Positions 25,791 through 34,524 of a stretch of 64,000 nucleotides of DNA are shown here, in pieces. A program made the translations under genes and the position numbers. Positions within the stretch are counted from its first letter, which is position 1; every line of letters starts with the position of its first letter. The DNA comes from Erysipelothrix aquatica (GTDB taxonomy: Bacteria; Bacillota_I; Bacilli_A; Erysipelotrichales; Erysipelotrichaceae), in assembly GCF_009828775.2 (NCBI RefSeq), contig NZ_WTSY02000008.1:1-64000 (forward strand), read 5' to 3'. The notes beneath the pieces are model-generated. The model saw only the letters and a list, made by a program, of their open reading frames with translations. It had not been told where the DNA came from and searched no databases.

Positions 25791-27102
25791 TCAAATCATA
25801 TCATTACGTTTGCGCTTAAGAACACTAATTAAATACAGTACAGCTCCTGAAGACATCGTCAAGACACCTGCGCTATTGTGAGGTGTTCCCGTCAACGGCA
25901 AGGATTCCACAGATGATTCTTCACGATTTTCTTCTACTGGCTTCACCGGCTCTTTTTGCCATTGTGCGATATACTCAACATCCTGAGTTACAACATCCGC
26001 GACTTGAGGTGACCATCCCGCGAAAGTATAGCCTTCTCGCTTTGGTGTTCCCACATAGTGCGGCGTCATCGTTCCTTCCGCAACGTCATACATTTGATTT
26101 ACAAAAAATGATTCGTTGTTGCTCCCATCTAGATACGTAACCGTAAACGTTTGAATCGGCACTGATTTACTAACCCACTGTGCTCTATAGTCAACGTTTT
26201 GAGTTACAACATTCGCAACTTCTGGTGACCACCCGACAAAGGCATAACCCTCTCGTTCTGGTATTCCCAGATAGGCCGGTGTCGTTGTGCCTTCCGCAAC
26301 ATCATAAATTTGATTTACAAAGTACGACTCATTGTCGCTACCATCTTGGTACGTTACGGTAAACATTTGAATCGGCACCTCAACGACGCGCCACTTCCCA
26401 TAAAGTGTTGTATTCCCCTGTATCGTATCAAATTCAAAGTCCCACCGTGATGTTTTCTCGAAAGAGTCATCACGATACCAACCGTCAAACTCATACCCTT
26501 CTTTTTGAGGTACCATAGGTTCATCTGCATGACTATCAATTAATAAATTATACTTTTGAATCAATGAGCGTTCCGCCATTTGATTCAAAAGTTACTGTGT
26601 ATGTATTTACAGGAAAAATAAAACCTTCGGATGCGCGAGATTCATATCCTTCTTTGCTTGAAACAAAGAATAAATCTCGATCCCTACCAACAAAGCCCTC
26701 AATTTCAACTTCCGCATTACGGTATTGTTGGTACTCTGGACTTCCATTTTCATCAAACTGGCAAGGATCAGTTGTGTTGTAAACTGCAATGGGTGTTTCA
26801 TTTTCGTAATCTGCGATTACTTTGCTCCCAATCGAATCATAAACTGTAATCGTTGCATCTTTAATAGGTGTTTTTTCATAACGTTCATCTTGAGTTACAC
26901 CACGACCTATCAGTGCCCGGAAGGTTGCTTTTCCAGTAGTTTGATCTGGACGTACTCCACCGATCCCAAAAATTTGTAAATCCATTGTAGCATCCAGCCC
27001 AGGTGTCCCTGTCCACAACACCTCAGCATTCGTTACGGCAACAAATTGAGTTGCAACTAAAACCACGATGACCGTGAATACACTTAAAATTTTCTTCTTC
27101 AT
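25791..27102 (-). pseudogene. LPXTG wall protein with B-repeats, interrupted by a frameshift
   Basis: Two overlapping reading frames together make one wall protein. The upstream part (ATG 27102, AAGGGG ribosome site) has a signal peptide (ends VTNA, about residue 26), an Ig/collagen-binding-like region and the first half of a B-repeat (YTVTFESNGGTLIDS). It then stops at 26546-26548 after a GATTCAAAAG run. The other half of that repeat (EGYEFDGWY, LYGKW) continues in the +1 frame, followed by two near-identical B-repeats (YDVAEGTxTP, GYAFVGWSP/GYTFAGWSP) and sorting signal LPLTG near the end. One fewer A in the AAAA run would restore a single protein of about 435 aa. It is either a real mutation, a sequence error or a phase/frameshift switch. 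Confidence 0.7.
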
Positions 27103-27156
27103 TTTTATCCCCTTTTCTTTCCCTCTATTCTTTTCTAAACAACCATTGGCTTCCAA

Positions 27157-27499
27157 ACTGTGAGCATTTCAGACCTTAGAGACATAACAATTGATATCTA
27201 ATTTCAGAAAACCACCCAGCACAACCCCCAAGGTAAATCATCGATGAAACAATACAACACACTCTAAGAAAATAGTTTGCTATTCGGCAATCCACCAATT
27301 GTGTGTAAACTTACACGCATTATGTATACGATACGTATTTATTGTATTGGAGCTGTGTGCGTTTTCCATCATTACTGTTACAGATGGAGGGTAATCTGTA
27401 CTAAACAACATTTTCCAAGATCAATTTCAGCATATTCTGTTAGTTCTGCTTGCATGCCCCATTTTCTAAACAATTTGAAGTCGTTTCAGTGTAAACAGC
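27157..27499. other. upstream region of the wall-protein gene, no gene supported
   Basis: No credible ORF. It contains the palindrome GTGTAA-AC-TTACAC near 27302-27315 and a CTGTTACAG word near 27373. Otherwise it is featureless AT-rich DNA. Confidence 0.45.
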
Positions 27500-27527
27500 A
27501 AAAAAGAGATACATTATCGTATCTCTT
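27500..27527 (-). terminator. terminator of the 33-residue protein gene
   Basis: AAGAGATAC (27504-27512) pairs with GTATCTCTT (27519-27527), followed by T6 on the minus strand. Confidence 0.8.
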
Positions 27528-27582
27528 CTCATATTCACTATTATTCAAAATAATTTGACTCCTTGAAGATGGTTACTAACTT

Positions 27583-27684
27583 CTACTTCTCATCTTTTGA
27601 ATAGTATGACTTTACCCCTTTTATTCCACCAAAAAATGCAATCGAAATAAGTAACCAAATAAGATAATTCGAAATTTGATCCAT
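27583..27684 (-). CDS. 33-residue single-helix membrane protein
   Basis: A short ORF on the minus strand (ATG 27684, stop TAG 27583-27585). GGGAG lies six bases before the ATG. The peptide MDQISNYLIWLLISIAFFGG runs into a basic polar tail (KGVKSYYSKDEK). A TATAAT extended -10 (TGTTATAAT) lies about 42 bases upstream and a clean terminator about 55 bases downstream, so it is a complete small transcription unit. The one-helix plus basic-tail form resembles type I toxins, small regulatory membrane proteins and some phage or bacteriocin peptides. No homology is recognised and no antisense RNA promoter was evident. Confidence 0.6.
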   Translation of the reverse strand: MDQISNYLIWLLISIAFFGGIKGVKSYYSKDEK

Positions 27685-27725
27685 TTTTTTCTCCCATCTT
27701 ATCACCGGTGTGGCGTTGCACTAGT

Positions 27726-27731
27726 ATTATA
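27726..27731 (-). promoter_or_regulatory. extended -10 of the 33-residue gene
   Basis: TGTTATAAT read on the minus strand. The -35 is poor. The inverted repeat GGTGTG ... CACACC flanks the -10 (about 27708-27738), a possible operator. Confidence 0.55.
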
Positions 27732-27980
27732 ACACACCTCGTGTCATAGATACTACAAAATATACAAAGATGTTAGCATAACGACTTGAGTCGATATCAT
27801 GATTTGAGCGGCAAGTTCATGGCGTTCGGAATATGAATAGCTTGTCTTCGAAAGTGGATTAGTCGAAATCAATAAACAAAGCAATTTTATTATAAAAAAG
27901 CACAGCGTTTTTCCTTAGACTAGCAAATGGTTTTCACACTCACATAGACATACAGCAATCGATCTTAATCATGAATTGAA

Positions 27981-28017
27981 AAAGCTAAATATTCAACTCG
28001 TTTGAATATTTAGCTTT
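27981..28017 (-). terminator. terminator of the vanZ-like gene
   Basis: A perfect 16-bp stem (27981-27996 with 28002-28017) with a short loop, followed by TTTTTCAATT on the minus strand. The stop codon of the gene lies in the stem. Confidence 0.85.
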
Positions 28018-28555
28018 GAGTTTTAGAGATTTTCTTAACACAAAATGTGGCTAACTGATACACTAACAAACCTATCATCCCACCAATTGTATTTGCAATG
28101 ATATCATCTACATCGACTATTCGGAATGACCCTGTAAAATAGATAAGTAAAAATTGTAACGTTTCGATTAAAACAGTAAATACAAACGAATAGTACAGTG
28201 TTTTGAAGTATCGATTTTCCTTTATAAAAAGCACATTGATGAGGAAGCCAAAAGGGGCAAACATCACCATGTTTAAATAGAAATTTCGTGACAAGATATT
28301 TTCTAATGTTAAGGTCGGTATGAGATTAACTGAATTCCAAATTGGATTTCCACTTCTAATATAAAAATTATTTTTTATACTTTGCAAAGATAGCGGGAGT
28401 GGTAATAGCGTAACATCCACGACTATAAATATGTAAATTAGAAAAGAGGACAGCCAAAATATTTCTTTGAATTGCTTTGTCCTTAGTAATTTAAAATACA
28501 CAATCAAATAGATTAAAGCATAAATAAGGAATCCTGAGTTTAGTTCTACGGCCAT
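28010..28555 (-). CDS. VanZ-family membrane protein
   Basis: A 181-aa integral membrane protein with four to five hydrophobic helices. VanZ family features are the central NLIPTLTLENIL segment (about 78-90), the NMVMFAPFGFLINVLF helix (about 95-110), and IETLQFLLIYFTGSFRIVDVDDIIANTIGG (about 130-160), where the VDVDD-N-GG signature is diagnostic. Homologues confer low-level teicoplanin tolerance or have general envelope roles, and most are of unknown function. It is a single gene with ribosome site AGGAGACAACA and a strong terminator. No van resistance genes are nearby. Confidence 0.88.
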   Translation of the reverse strand: MAVELNSGFLIYALIYLIVYFKLLRTKQFKEIFWLSSFLIYIFIVVDVTLLPLPLSLQSIKNNFYIRSGNPIWNSVNLIPTLTLENILSRNFYLNMVMFAPFGFLINVLFIKENRYFKTLYYSFVFTVLIETLQFLLIYFTGSFRIVDVDDIIANTIGGMIGLLVYQLATFCVKKISKTQS

Positions 28556-28640
28556 TGTTGTCTCCTGTTATACACAATTTATACCACATTTATCGTTTTT
28601 AATCGAACTTCGTTTAATTGTAGATTGCAAGAACTAAGAG

Positions 28641-28676
28641 TAAAAATAAAAAAAAATCAGTGCATTTATCACTGAT
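28641..28676 (-). terminator. terminator of tRNA-Val
   Basis: ATCAGTG/CACTGAT stem (28656-28662, 28670-28676) followed by T9 on the minus strand. Confidence 0.8.
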
Positions 28677-28697
28677 CTTTGATAGTTATTCAATTAA

Positions 28698-28773
28698 TGG
28701 TGGACCATAACGGGCTCGAACCGCTGACCTCATCCACGTCAAGGATGCGCTCTCCCAACTGAGCTAATGGTCC
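28698..28773 (-). tRNA. tRNA-Val, anticodon GAC
   Basis: A 76-base cloverleaf. The acceptor stem GGACCAT/ATGGTCC is followed by an encoded CCA end. The D arm is GCTC...GAGC, the anticodon stem CATCC/GGATG with loop TTGACGT gives anticodon GAC (valine GUC/GUU), and the T arm is AGCGG-TTCGAGC-CCGTT. It is a single tRNA gene between vanZ and a hypothetical operon, with its own promoter and terminator. Confidence 0.95.
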
Positions 28774-28785
28774 ATTTGCTCTCAT

Positions 28786-28814
28786 ATGATACCATAGCCC
28801 AATTACGAACTCAA
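28786..28814 (-). promoter_or_regulatory. promoter of tRNA-Val
   Basis: Minus strand: -35 TTGAGT (28809-28814), 17 bases, -10 TATCAT (28786-28791), ending about 12 bases before the tRNA. Confidence 0.7.
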
Positions 28815-28920
28815 TGATAAATTGCAACTATTTAGAGAAAGTTTTACTGGGTCTTAAAATCAAGCGATCAAGCATTCCCATTTAGAAGCTTTCCATTGGA
28901 TAATAACATGTAAAACCATG

Positions 28921-29361
28921 TTACTTGCTCGTATCAATATCAAATGCAGATGCAATGTCCATATACATTTGGTCGACCATGTCATCCGTCAATCGCAACT
29001 CTCCAGATAGTACACGAATCTTGTTACTGCATAATTCATTCACAATATTCGGCATATTATGAATAAGCGGTTCAACGCGAATATCAGCAAGTTGTTTCGG
29101 TATGTCTTTGAGTCCCGTTAGCCATACAAGTGTTACTAAATTATCAAAGTTCCTATTCTCTGGGAAATCGCGTGGCCGAGTTATAATGGCGTCCTTGACA
29201 TACTTACCTGCTTCATCGATGTAATTAACGCAAAGCTCCCGCTTAATAACACGATACTGGGGATATGTATCCCAATATCCATGCAATTCATCGAAATGCC
29301 TTTTAGATTTGGATGCATGCAATTCTAGATTCTCTTTGATTGTATCGTATAACGTTTTCAT
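28921..29361 (-). CDS. hypothetical cytosolic protein
   Basis: 146 aa, no signal peptide or membrane segment. It is mixed alpha/beta with charged helices; the central VWLTGLKDIPKQL and C-terminal DDMVDQMYMDIASAF are probably amphipathic helices. AAGGAT lies before ATG 29361. It is last of a minus-strand group with a membrane protein and a lipoprotein. I do not recognise the family; an immunity or repeat-like role cannot be judged. Confidence 0.65.
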   Translation of the reverse strand: MKTLYDTIKENLELHASKSKRHFDELHGYWDTYPQYRVIKRELCVNYIDEAGKYVKDAIITRPRDFPENRNFDNLVTLVWLTGLKDIPKQLADIRVEPLIHNMPNIVNELCSNKIRVLSGELRLTDDMVDQMYMDIASAFDIDTSK

Positions 29362-29379
29362 GGTATCCTTCTGTGCAAC

Positions 29380-29886
29380 TTAGTGCTTGCTTTGCCGTGA
29401 TTGCAGAGGTTCTTGACCCCGCTCGACAGGTTCTTGTTGTTCAGGCCAATAGTAATAGGAATAATCCTTTTCTTTGAGATACGTATTGATAACTTTGGTA
29501 TAAAAGCGTGGAACTCGAACTCGATCATACATTGAATAGTAATCTGTAACATAGAGGTCGCCGTCAATTGTTTCTGGATCCTCAATGGAATAGAGACAAT
29601 ATAAACTAAATGCACTCATAAATCCAATAACAACGAATACACCCACTCCCTTAACCAACAAACGGATCATTTTGGGAAGTTTTTGGCTTGTATTAACCAA
29701 ACTGAAAATGGTCCATCCGATGAGTATCATTAATGGAAAAAACATGAATCCAATATGAAGTTTCGCATAGGTGCTTCGTAAAGCTACACCCCGATTGTCA
29801 AGGATTGCATTGATAAGTAAAAATATTAGAATCGTAAATAGATTAACAATTGCGAATATTTTATAGTTTCTACTGAACCGCTTCAC
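29380..29886 (-). CDS. hypothetical membrane protein
   Basis: 168 aa with three hydrophobic segments (about 10-27, 44-64, 80-100), then a soluble C-terminal tail rich in Tyr, Gln and Arg (about 105-168). It probably starts at a GTG (29886) that has GGAGCGAC before it and overlaps the lipoprotein gene by 17 bases, implying translational coupling. No family recognised. Confidence 0.65.
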   Translation of the reverse strand: MKRFSRNYKIFAIVNLFTILIFLLINAILDNRGVALRSTYAKLHIGFMFFPLMILIGWTIFSLVNTSQKLPKMIRLLVKGVGVFVVIGFMSAFSLYCLYSIEDPETIDGDLYVTDYYSMYDRVRVPRFYTKVINTYLKEKDYSYYYWPEQQEPVERGQEPLQSRQSKH

Positions 29887-30421
29887 ACGTCGCTCCTTCT
29901 TGTTTTACGGACATGAGTGTCGCAATCCAAGATTGTTTTCGATCGAAATCAGTAGCACCTTCATTAAACAGTCCAATTTTCACTAAATCATCTGCGCTCG
30001 CAATTTCAAAATCAGCTGACATCACGTATGTAAAAATCGTCCCTTCAAAGAAAGCTGTAGTTGTGATTCCTGGGTACTCACTATCATCATAAATCTCTTC
30101 CAAATTCATTCCTGCAATCACATCTTCTACAGGGATGTCTGAATCCCCTTGGAATGGGGAAACATCCATTGATAATGTGGTCTTTTGTTTCGTTACAAAA
30201 CCGCCCTTAACTTCATATTCAGTTGTAACTTGGCTTTGAATCTCATCTACAGGCACTTCGATCTTACAAACATAGTTTTCTATAATTTCGACGGGTTCAA
30301 TTTTCTCTTCTGGTACCTTCTCCTGTTGCGTTGCAACCTCTTGAGGTTTTACTTCTGGTTCTTTCGTACAACCACTCAACAATACGAGTGCTAACGTTGC
30401 AAAGACAATACATTTTTTCAT
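29870..30421 (-). CDS. lipoprotein, DUF1307-like
   Basis: A 183-aa lipoprotein with lipobox LLSGC (Cys18). A Glu/Lys-rich linker (about 20-48) is followed by a C-terminal domain (about 50-183) beginning YVCKIEV. This domain shares an overall layout with the next lipoprotein (Y-x-C-K start, single late Cys in ATCEA). The two Cys may form a disulfide. It is probably a paralogue of its neighbour in the YehR/DUF1307 group, but that similarity is weak. The coupled membrane-protein gene follows. Confidence 0.65.
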   Translation of the reverse strand: MKKCIVFATLALVLLSGCTKEPEVKPQEVATQQEKVPEEKIEPVEIIENYVCKIEVPVDEIQSQVTTEYEVKGGFVTKQKTTLSMDVSPFQGDSDIPVEDVIAGMNLEEIYDDSEYPGITTTAFFEGTIFTYVMSADFEIASADDLVKIGLFNEGATDFDRKQSWIATLMSVKQEGATCEAVQ

Positions 30422-30437
30422 TCGTGTCTCCTCCTAG

Positions 30438-30466
30438 AAAAAAAAGCTTACTTTCGTAAGCCTTTA
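30438..30466 (-). terminator. hairpin between the two lipoprotein genes
   Basis: A GCTTAC/GTAAGC stem (30446-30451, 30456-30461) extended by AAA/TTT, with T8 on the minus strand. It ends the transcript of the upstream lipoprotein gene. Confidence 0.75.
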
Positions 30467-30468
30467 TT

Positions 30469-30957
30469 TTATTTACCTTCTGAACATGTAAAGCCGTTTG
30501 ATTCAAGCGTTTTTTTAGTTGCTTCCCAACTTACAAACTTAGCTTCCTTATCGCCTTGCCCTTCAATGAGTTGAAGTTCTTGAAGTTTTTTCAAATCAGC
30601 CTTAGCATAGTCAATAATATTGATTTCGGTTAAGGATGTATCTGTCGTTTCAATTGCTACTTCAAGCCCTGCAATTTTTTCAAGGTCTTTATGAACCGCT
30701 TTAACTTGATCAAGCATTAACTTGCTTGTTTCTTCAGTTGATAAACCTGCAATATCAGAAAGAGCTTTAATATCTAAAACAGTCACAATTTTTTGTGTAC
30801 TGACTTTATCACCATTGGTCGTGATTGTTTGTGTAACTTTTGCTGGGAGTCCGAGCATATCAGCACCTTTGCATTCATATACTGTTTCTTTCCCTGTGGA
30901 TGTACATCCTGTAATCAAGAGCATCCCCATCGCTAATACTACTAATAATTTTTTCAT
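30469..30957 (-). CDS. YehR-like DUF1307 lipoprotein
   Basis: A 162-aa lipoprotein with lipobox LITGC (Cys18). The DUF1307 core runs from YECKGAD to the C-terminal NGFTCSEGK. As in YehR, the domain starts with a Y-x-C strand, continues with a TQTITTNGDKVSTQKIVT repeat and ends with a second Cys that can form a disulfide. Function of the family is unknown. Start ATG 30957 follows GGGGGGAA. It is an independent unit, with a terminator after it. Confidence 0.8.
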   Translation of the reverse strand: MKKLLVVLAMGMLLITGCTSTGKETVYECKGADMLGLPAKVTQTITTNGDKVSTQKIVTVLDIKALSDIAGLSTEETSKLMLDQVKAVHKDLEKIAGLEVAIETTDTSLTEINIIDYAKADLKKLQELQLIEGQGDKEAKFVSWEATKKTLESNGFTCSEGK

Positions 30958-31031
30958 ACTGTATTCCCCCCGTATAACTATACTTTATAGAACATATCTG
31001 TTGTATTTGAGACTATCGTCTTCATTACAAA

Positions 31032-31064
31032 CAAACAATGTTAACATTGTGCTAACATTGTTTG
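31032..31064. repeat. 12-bp inverted repeat near the M23 peptidase 3' end
   Basis: CAAACAATGTTA (31032-31043) and its exact reverse complement TAACATTGTTTG (31053-31064). It may be a terminator of the peptidase gene, though its T tail is poor, or an operator between the two transcription units. Confidence 0.5.
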
Positions 31065-31154
31065 AATAAATGCAAATTTTGTACAAGTTCAATAATTTCT
31101 CACAAATATCAGGGGAATGTTCGTGCTTGAAATATACAAATACTTGTTTCGTTT

Positions 31155-32486
31155 TTAATAGCGATTTCCATATTGGTAGCCCCAAATTGTTGCAGGGTTT
31201 TCCCGGCAAGGCGGTCCCTTAACGTCACAAATTGCGTTGATACCACCACTTGATGCACTTTGTGTTCCAAATGTGTTACTACCGTTCCATTGTTGATACG
31301 CAGACTGAACCGTTCCTGTACCGAGATTGTAGACTTCTGCATGTACATGAGGTCCTGTCGAACTTCCAGACGACCCAAGGATTGCGACAGTTTGTCCCAT
31401 GGTGACGACATCCCCAACTGATGCAACAGCACCATTTTGATGAAGATGAGCATAGAGGATTCCATAAACCGTTGTCCCGTCTGTCACGATTAAATTCATA
31501 TAGTTACCGTAGCCACCATTACAGCCACTGCCATATCCTCCCCACGTCGGACATCCGCCTTGATACGCTACTACCATTCCATTTTGCGGTGCAAGCAACG
31601 GCATTCCGACTGTTCCATTTGTGGGTGCAAGATCAACGCCTAAATGCGTACCACCCCATGGATAGGACCAGGTTCCCGCTGATACCCAGTAATTAGATGC
31701 TAACGGATAGCCTAAGCTTCCTGGATTACTTGGGGGAGCGATTGCTGAGAAGTTTGACTCTGCAATCGCAACTTTTTGGATGGCCATTTCTTCTTCAATC
31801 ATAAGATGTGCTTTCTCTTGTTGGAGCACACTCATAATGGCGTTGATATTGTCTTGAACATTGATTGCATCACTGAGTTCTTTGTTGTAAGTGTCTTGTG
31901 TTGTTTTTAATGATGCGGCCGTTTGCTCAATTTCTGTTTTATCGTTATTTAATTGCGTCACCAGTTCACGATATTCATTGATCGTATTTTCGTTTGATTT
32001 GCGAATGACTTTGACCGCTTCAACCCGGCGAAATATATCCGAAAAATCCTTGGCATTCACGATAAAATCAATATAGCCGTTGATACGCATCGTTGCATGA
32101 CTCGCACGCATATAGTGCTGCATGTCTTGTTTCTTATTCGCTATTTCTTGTTCTTGCTGTGCAATATTTGCTTGTAGCGATGTAATTTTACCTTCTAAGT
32201 TTGATATTTCAGTAGCCGTTTGTTCAATATTTTTGTTAAGGTCCCCAACGAGTAAATGGTATTCATTTAGAGACATCGCATAATCATCAATTTTTGCAGT
32301 GATTTCAGCAAGGCTTACTTTGGTGTTTTTTAAGGATGCGAAATCTTGGCATTTTGCATCATCACTGTTTGCTTCGCAGTAGGATGTGTAGGCTCCTTCC
32401 GCTTTGACATCTATGGGATTACCTCTTATAGAAAACATCCCAATCAATAATGTCATCATTACGAGATAACGGATTCGTTTGGTCAT
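31155..32486 (-). CDS. secreted M23 peptidoglycan endopeptidase with coiled coil
   Basis: A 443-aa protein of the EnvC/CwlO-like architecture. Signal peptide about 1-29 (ends VKAEG). A long coiled coil (about 45-240, rich in Glu/Gln/Asn heptads) is followed by a C-terminal M23 LytM domain (about 300-400). Zinc ligands are visible in HLGVDL (H and D), and the catalytic HLHQNG and HVHAEV motifs follow. The glycine-rich GSSGSSTGPHVH loop is classic. The in-frame ORF extends further upstream, but AAGGGAG precedes ATG 32486, which begins a proper signal peptide. Likely role is peptide cross-link cleavage in cell separation or growth. Confidence 0.88.
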   Translation of the reverse strand: MTKRIRYLVMMTLLIGMFSIRGNPIDVKAEGAYTSYCEANSDDAKCQDFASLKNTKVSLAEITAKIDDYAMSLNEYHLLVGDLNKNIEQTATEISNLEGKITSLQANIAQQEQEIANKKQDMQHYMRASHATMRINGYIDFIVNAKDFSDIFRRVEAVKVIRKSNENTINEYRELVTQLNNDKTEIEQTAASLKTTQDTYNKELSDAINVQDNINAIMSVLQQEKAHLMIEEEMAIQKVAIAESNFSAIAPPSNPGSLGYPLASNYWVSAGTWSYPWGGTHLGVDLAPTNGTVGMPLLAPQNGMVVAYQGGCPTWGGYGSGCNGGYGNYMNLIVTDGTTVYGILYAHLHQNGAVASVGDVVTMGQTVAILGSSGSSTGPHVHAEVYNLGTGTVQSAYQQWNGSNTFGTQSASSGGINAICDVKGPPCRENPATIWGYQYGNRY

Positions 32487-32578
32487 AATCTGACTCCCTT
32501 CCGTATCTTTATAACAAACCAACGTGAAATGTAAATGAGAAACTTTCGCATTTACAACAATCCCATATTTCAGGATAT

Positions 32579-32611
32579 AGAAAAACACGATGCGCAATGC
32601 CATCGTGTTTT
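32579..32611 (-). terminator. terminator of asnA
   Basis: AAAACACGATG (32582-32592) pairs with CATCGTGTTTT (32601-32611), followed by T on the minus strand. Confidence 0.8.
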
Positions 32612-32615
32612 GTGA

Positions 32616-33623
32616 TTATAGTAATTCGATATTTCCTTTGCAGGTTTCGTATGTTTCATCATCCCATAAAGACACTTGCACTTCACCGATATGAGCTTTC
32701 CCAAGAAGTAACATACACATTCTTGATTGACCCAATCCACCACCGATTGTGAGTGGTAATGTTCCGTCCACAACACCTTTATGAAAATCAAAATCTAAAC
32801 GATGCATTGCATTGGCAAGTTCCAGTTGTTCTAACATTGCGTCGCGATCAACTCGGATTCCCATGCTTGATAATTCCATGGCCATTTGGAGTGGCTCATG
32901 CCAGAACATTAAGTCGCCATTCATACTCCAATCATCATAATCTGGAGCACGCATATCATGCGGTTGACCACTTTTGAGTTTACCGCCAATTTGCATAATG
33001 AAGGTTGTAGGGTGGTCTTTAACAAATGCATTTTCACGTTCCTTCGAACTCAAGTTAGGATAGAGATCTTCAAGCTCCTGACTCGTAATGAAGGTCACCT
33101 CAGGTGAAATAATCACATCAACATCTGGAAACTTGGTTCGAATGCGACTTGATGTTTCAACGATTGCATTCACCAAACCTTGAACTGTTTCTCGCAAATA
33201 AGCCTCGGTACGTTGGGAGCTGTTGATAACACGTTCCCAGTCCCATTGATCGACATAAATTGAATGTAAATTATCAAGGACTTCATCACGACGAATTGCA
33301 TTCATATCTGTATACAAGCCATTTCCTTCGTGGAAATCATAGTCATGTAATGCTTTGCGTTTCCATTTTGCCAACGAGTGGACGACCTCTCCTTCAGTTC
33401 CTGAGATTGCTGGAATATCAAAACGAACGGCACGTTCAACACCACTCAAATCGTCATTTAAACCAGAATTATTCGCAACAAATAAGGGTGCTGATACACG
33501 CTTTAATTTTAATGAACCCGTTAATGCTTCTTCGAACCAACGCTTGATAAATCCAATCGCTGTTTGTGTTTCGTATATACCTAATGTTGATTGATACCCA
33601 TGTGGGACTTTCGTTTTTTTCAT
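32616..33623 (-). CDS. asnA: aspartate-ammonia ligase (asparagine synthetase A)
   Basis: Makes asparagine from aspartate and ammonia with ATP (335 aa, usual about 330). It is a class II aminoacyl-tRNA-synthetase-like fold. Conserved stretches visible are AIGFIKRWFEE (about 17), SGVERAVRFDIP (about 60-71), SLAKWKRKAL near 84, MNAIRRDE (about 107), YVDQWDWE near 123, and the C-terminal GGGLGQSRMCMLLLGKAHIGEVQ (about 293-315). Start ATG 33623 has GAGGTGAATT. It is a single gene with its own terminator, probably expressed when asparagine is limiting; no regulator is adjacent. Confidence 0.95.
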   Translation of the reverse strand: MKKTKVPHGYQSTLGIYETQTAIGFIKRWFEEALTGSLKLKRVSAPLFVANNSGLNDDLSGVERAVRFDIPAISGTEGEVVHSLAKWKRKALHDYDFHEGNGLYTDMNAIRRDEVLDNLHSIYVDQWDWERVINSSQRTEAYLRETVQGLVNAIVETSSRIRTKFPDVDVIISPEVTFITSQELEDLYPNLSSKERENAFVKDHPTTFIMQIGGKLKSGQPHDMRAPDYDDWSMNGDLMFWHEPLQMAMELSSMGIRVDRDAMLEQLELANAMHRLDFDFHKGVVDGTLPLTIGGGLGQSRMCMLLLGKAHIGEVQVSLWDDETYETCKGNIELL

Positions 33624-33699
33624 AATTCACCTCAAAATGTGTTTCTCTAACTATATCATATTTATCTTCTCAAATTAAGCCTCTTTGACAGGCTAAATA

Positions 33700-34524
33700 T
33701 TAGAGTCTCGAGGTGTTTGTTGCTATATCATAATCCTTGTATTTACTGTAGAGCATTGCGATTAAGAATAGTAGCGCGAAGACAACAATAATTGTTGGTC
33801 CTGTTGGCCACCCGATTCTAAAAGATACAATCATACCTGTAATTATAGCAATGATTGAGGCCAGTACACTTACGGTAAGTGTTCGTTTGGCGTCATGTGC
33901 AAGTCGCGATGCAATGAGTGCGGGGAAAACTACGAGTGAGGAAATGAGCAATGTCCCTACGATTCGAATTCCGACAACTATAAATACCGCCATCATGGCA
34001 TTCACCAAGGCATTCATTCGAAAGGTATGAATCCCTTGGGACTTCGCATAAGTTGCATCGAATACAGTCGCAATCAGTGGCCAGTAATATGTATAAATAA
34101 CACCAACCGTCGCCATCACAATGACACCACTAACAATTAGGTCGTCAGCACTTGCAGTCAGAATACTCCCCACCAAAAGTGATTCAATCGAGCGGTTAAA
34201 TCCAGGCATTACCGTCGCAATAATCAAACCAATCGCCAACCCTAGGGCTGATACTGCAGCAATGGAAGCATCGGCTTCTATTGCTGTTTTTTCAATAAGA
34301 AGCGTTAATAGAAATGAGACAAGTATGACACACGGAATTGAAAATAACAGGGGTTGATTGGAAAAGAGGTAACCCAAAATAATTGCTGTAAAGGAAACAT
34401 GCGACAGTCCATCCGCAATCATTGATTTATTGTTGAAGACAAGAAATGGGGACATCAGGGCTGCGCTAATTCCTAGTAATAGCCCCACAATCATTGCATT
34501 GACTAAAAAGGGATCATGAAACAT
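33700..34524 (-). CDS. znuB: zinc/manganese-type ABC transporter permease
   Basis: Membrane subunit of a cluster 9 metal importer (274 aa, 7-8 hydrophobic segments). Family features are LGISAALMSPFLVFNNKSMIADGLSHVSF (about 18-46) and the inner VGTLLISSLVVFPALIASRLA near 202-222. The upstream in-frame ATG is rejected because AAAGGAT precedes ATG 34524, inside the 3' end of the ATPase gene. It is last gene of an operon after the binding protein and ATPase. Zinc is favoured because the binding protein has a long His-rich loop and the operon has strong dedicated operators. Confidence 0.9.
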   Translation of the reverse strand: MFHDPFLVNAMIVGLLLGISAALMSPFLVFNNKSMIADGLSHVSFTAIILGYLFSNQPLLFSIPCVILVSFLLTLLIEKTAIEADASIAAVSALGLAIGLIIATVMPGFNRSIESLLVGSILTASADDLIVSGVIVMATVGVIYTYYWPLIATVFDATYAKSQGIHTFRMNALVNAMMAVFIVVGIRIVGTLLISSLVVFPALIASRLAHDAKRTLTVSVLASIIAIITGMIVSFRIGWPTGPTIIVVFALLFLIAMLYSKYKDYDIATNTSRL

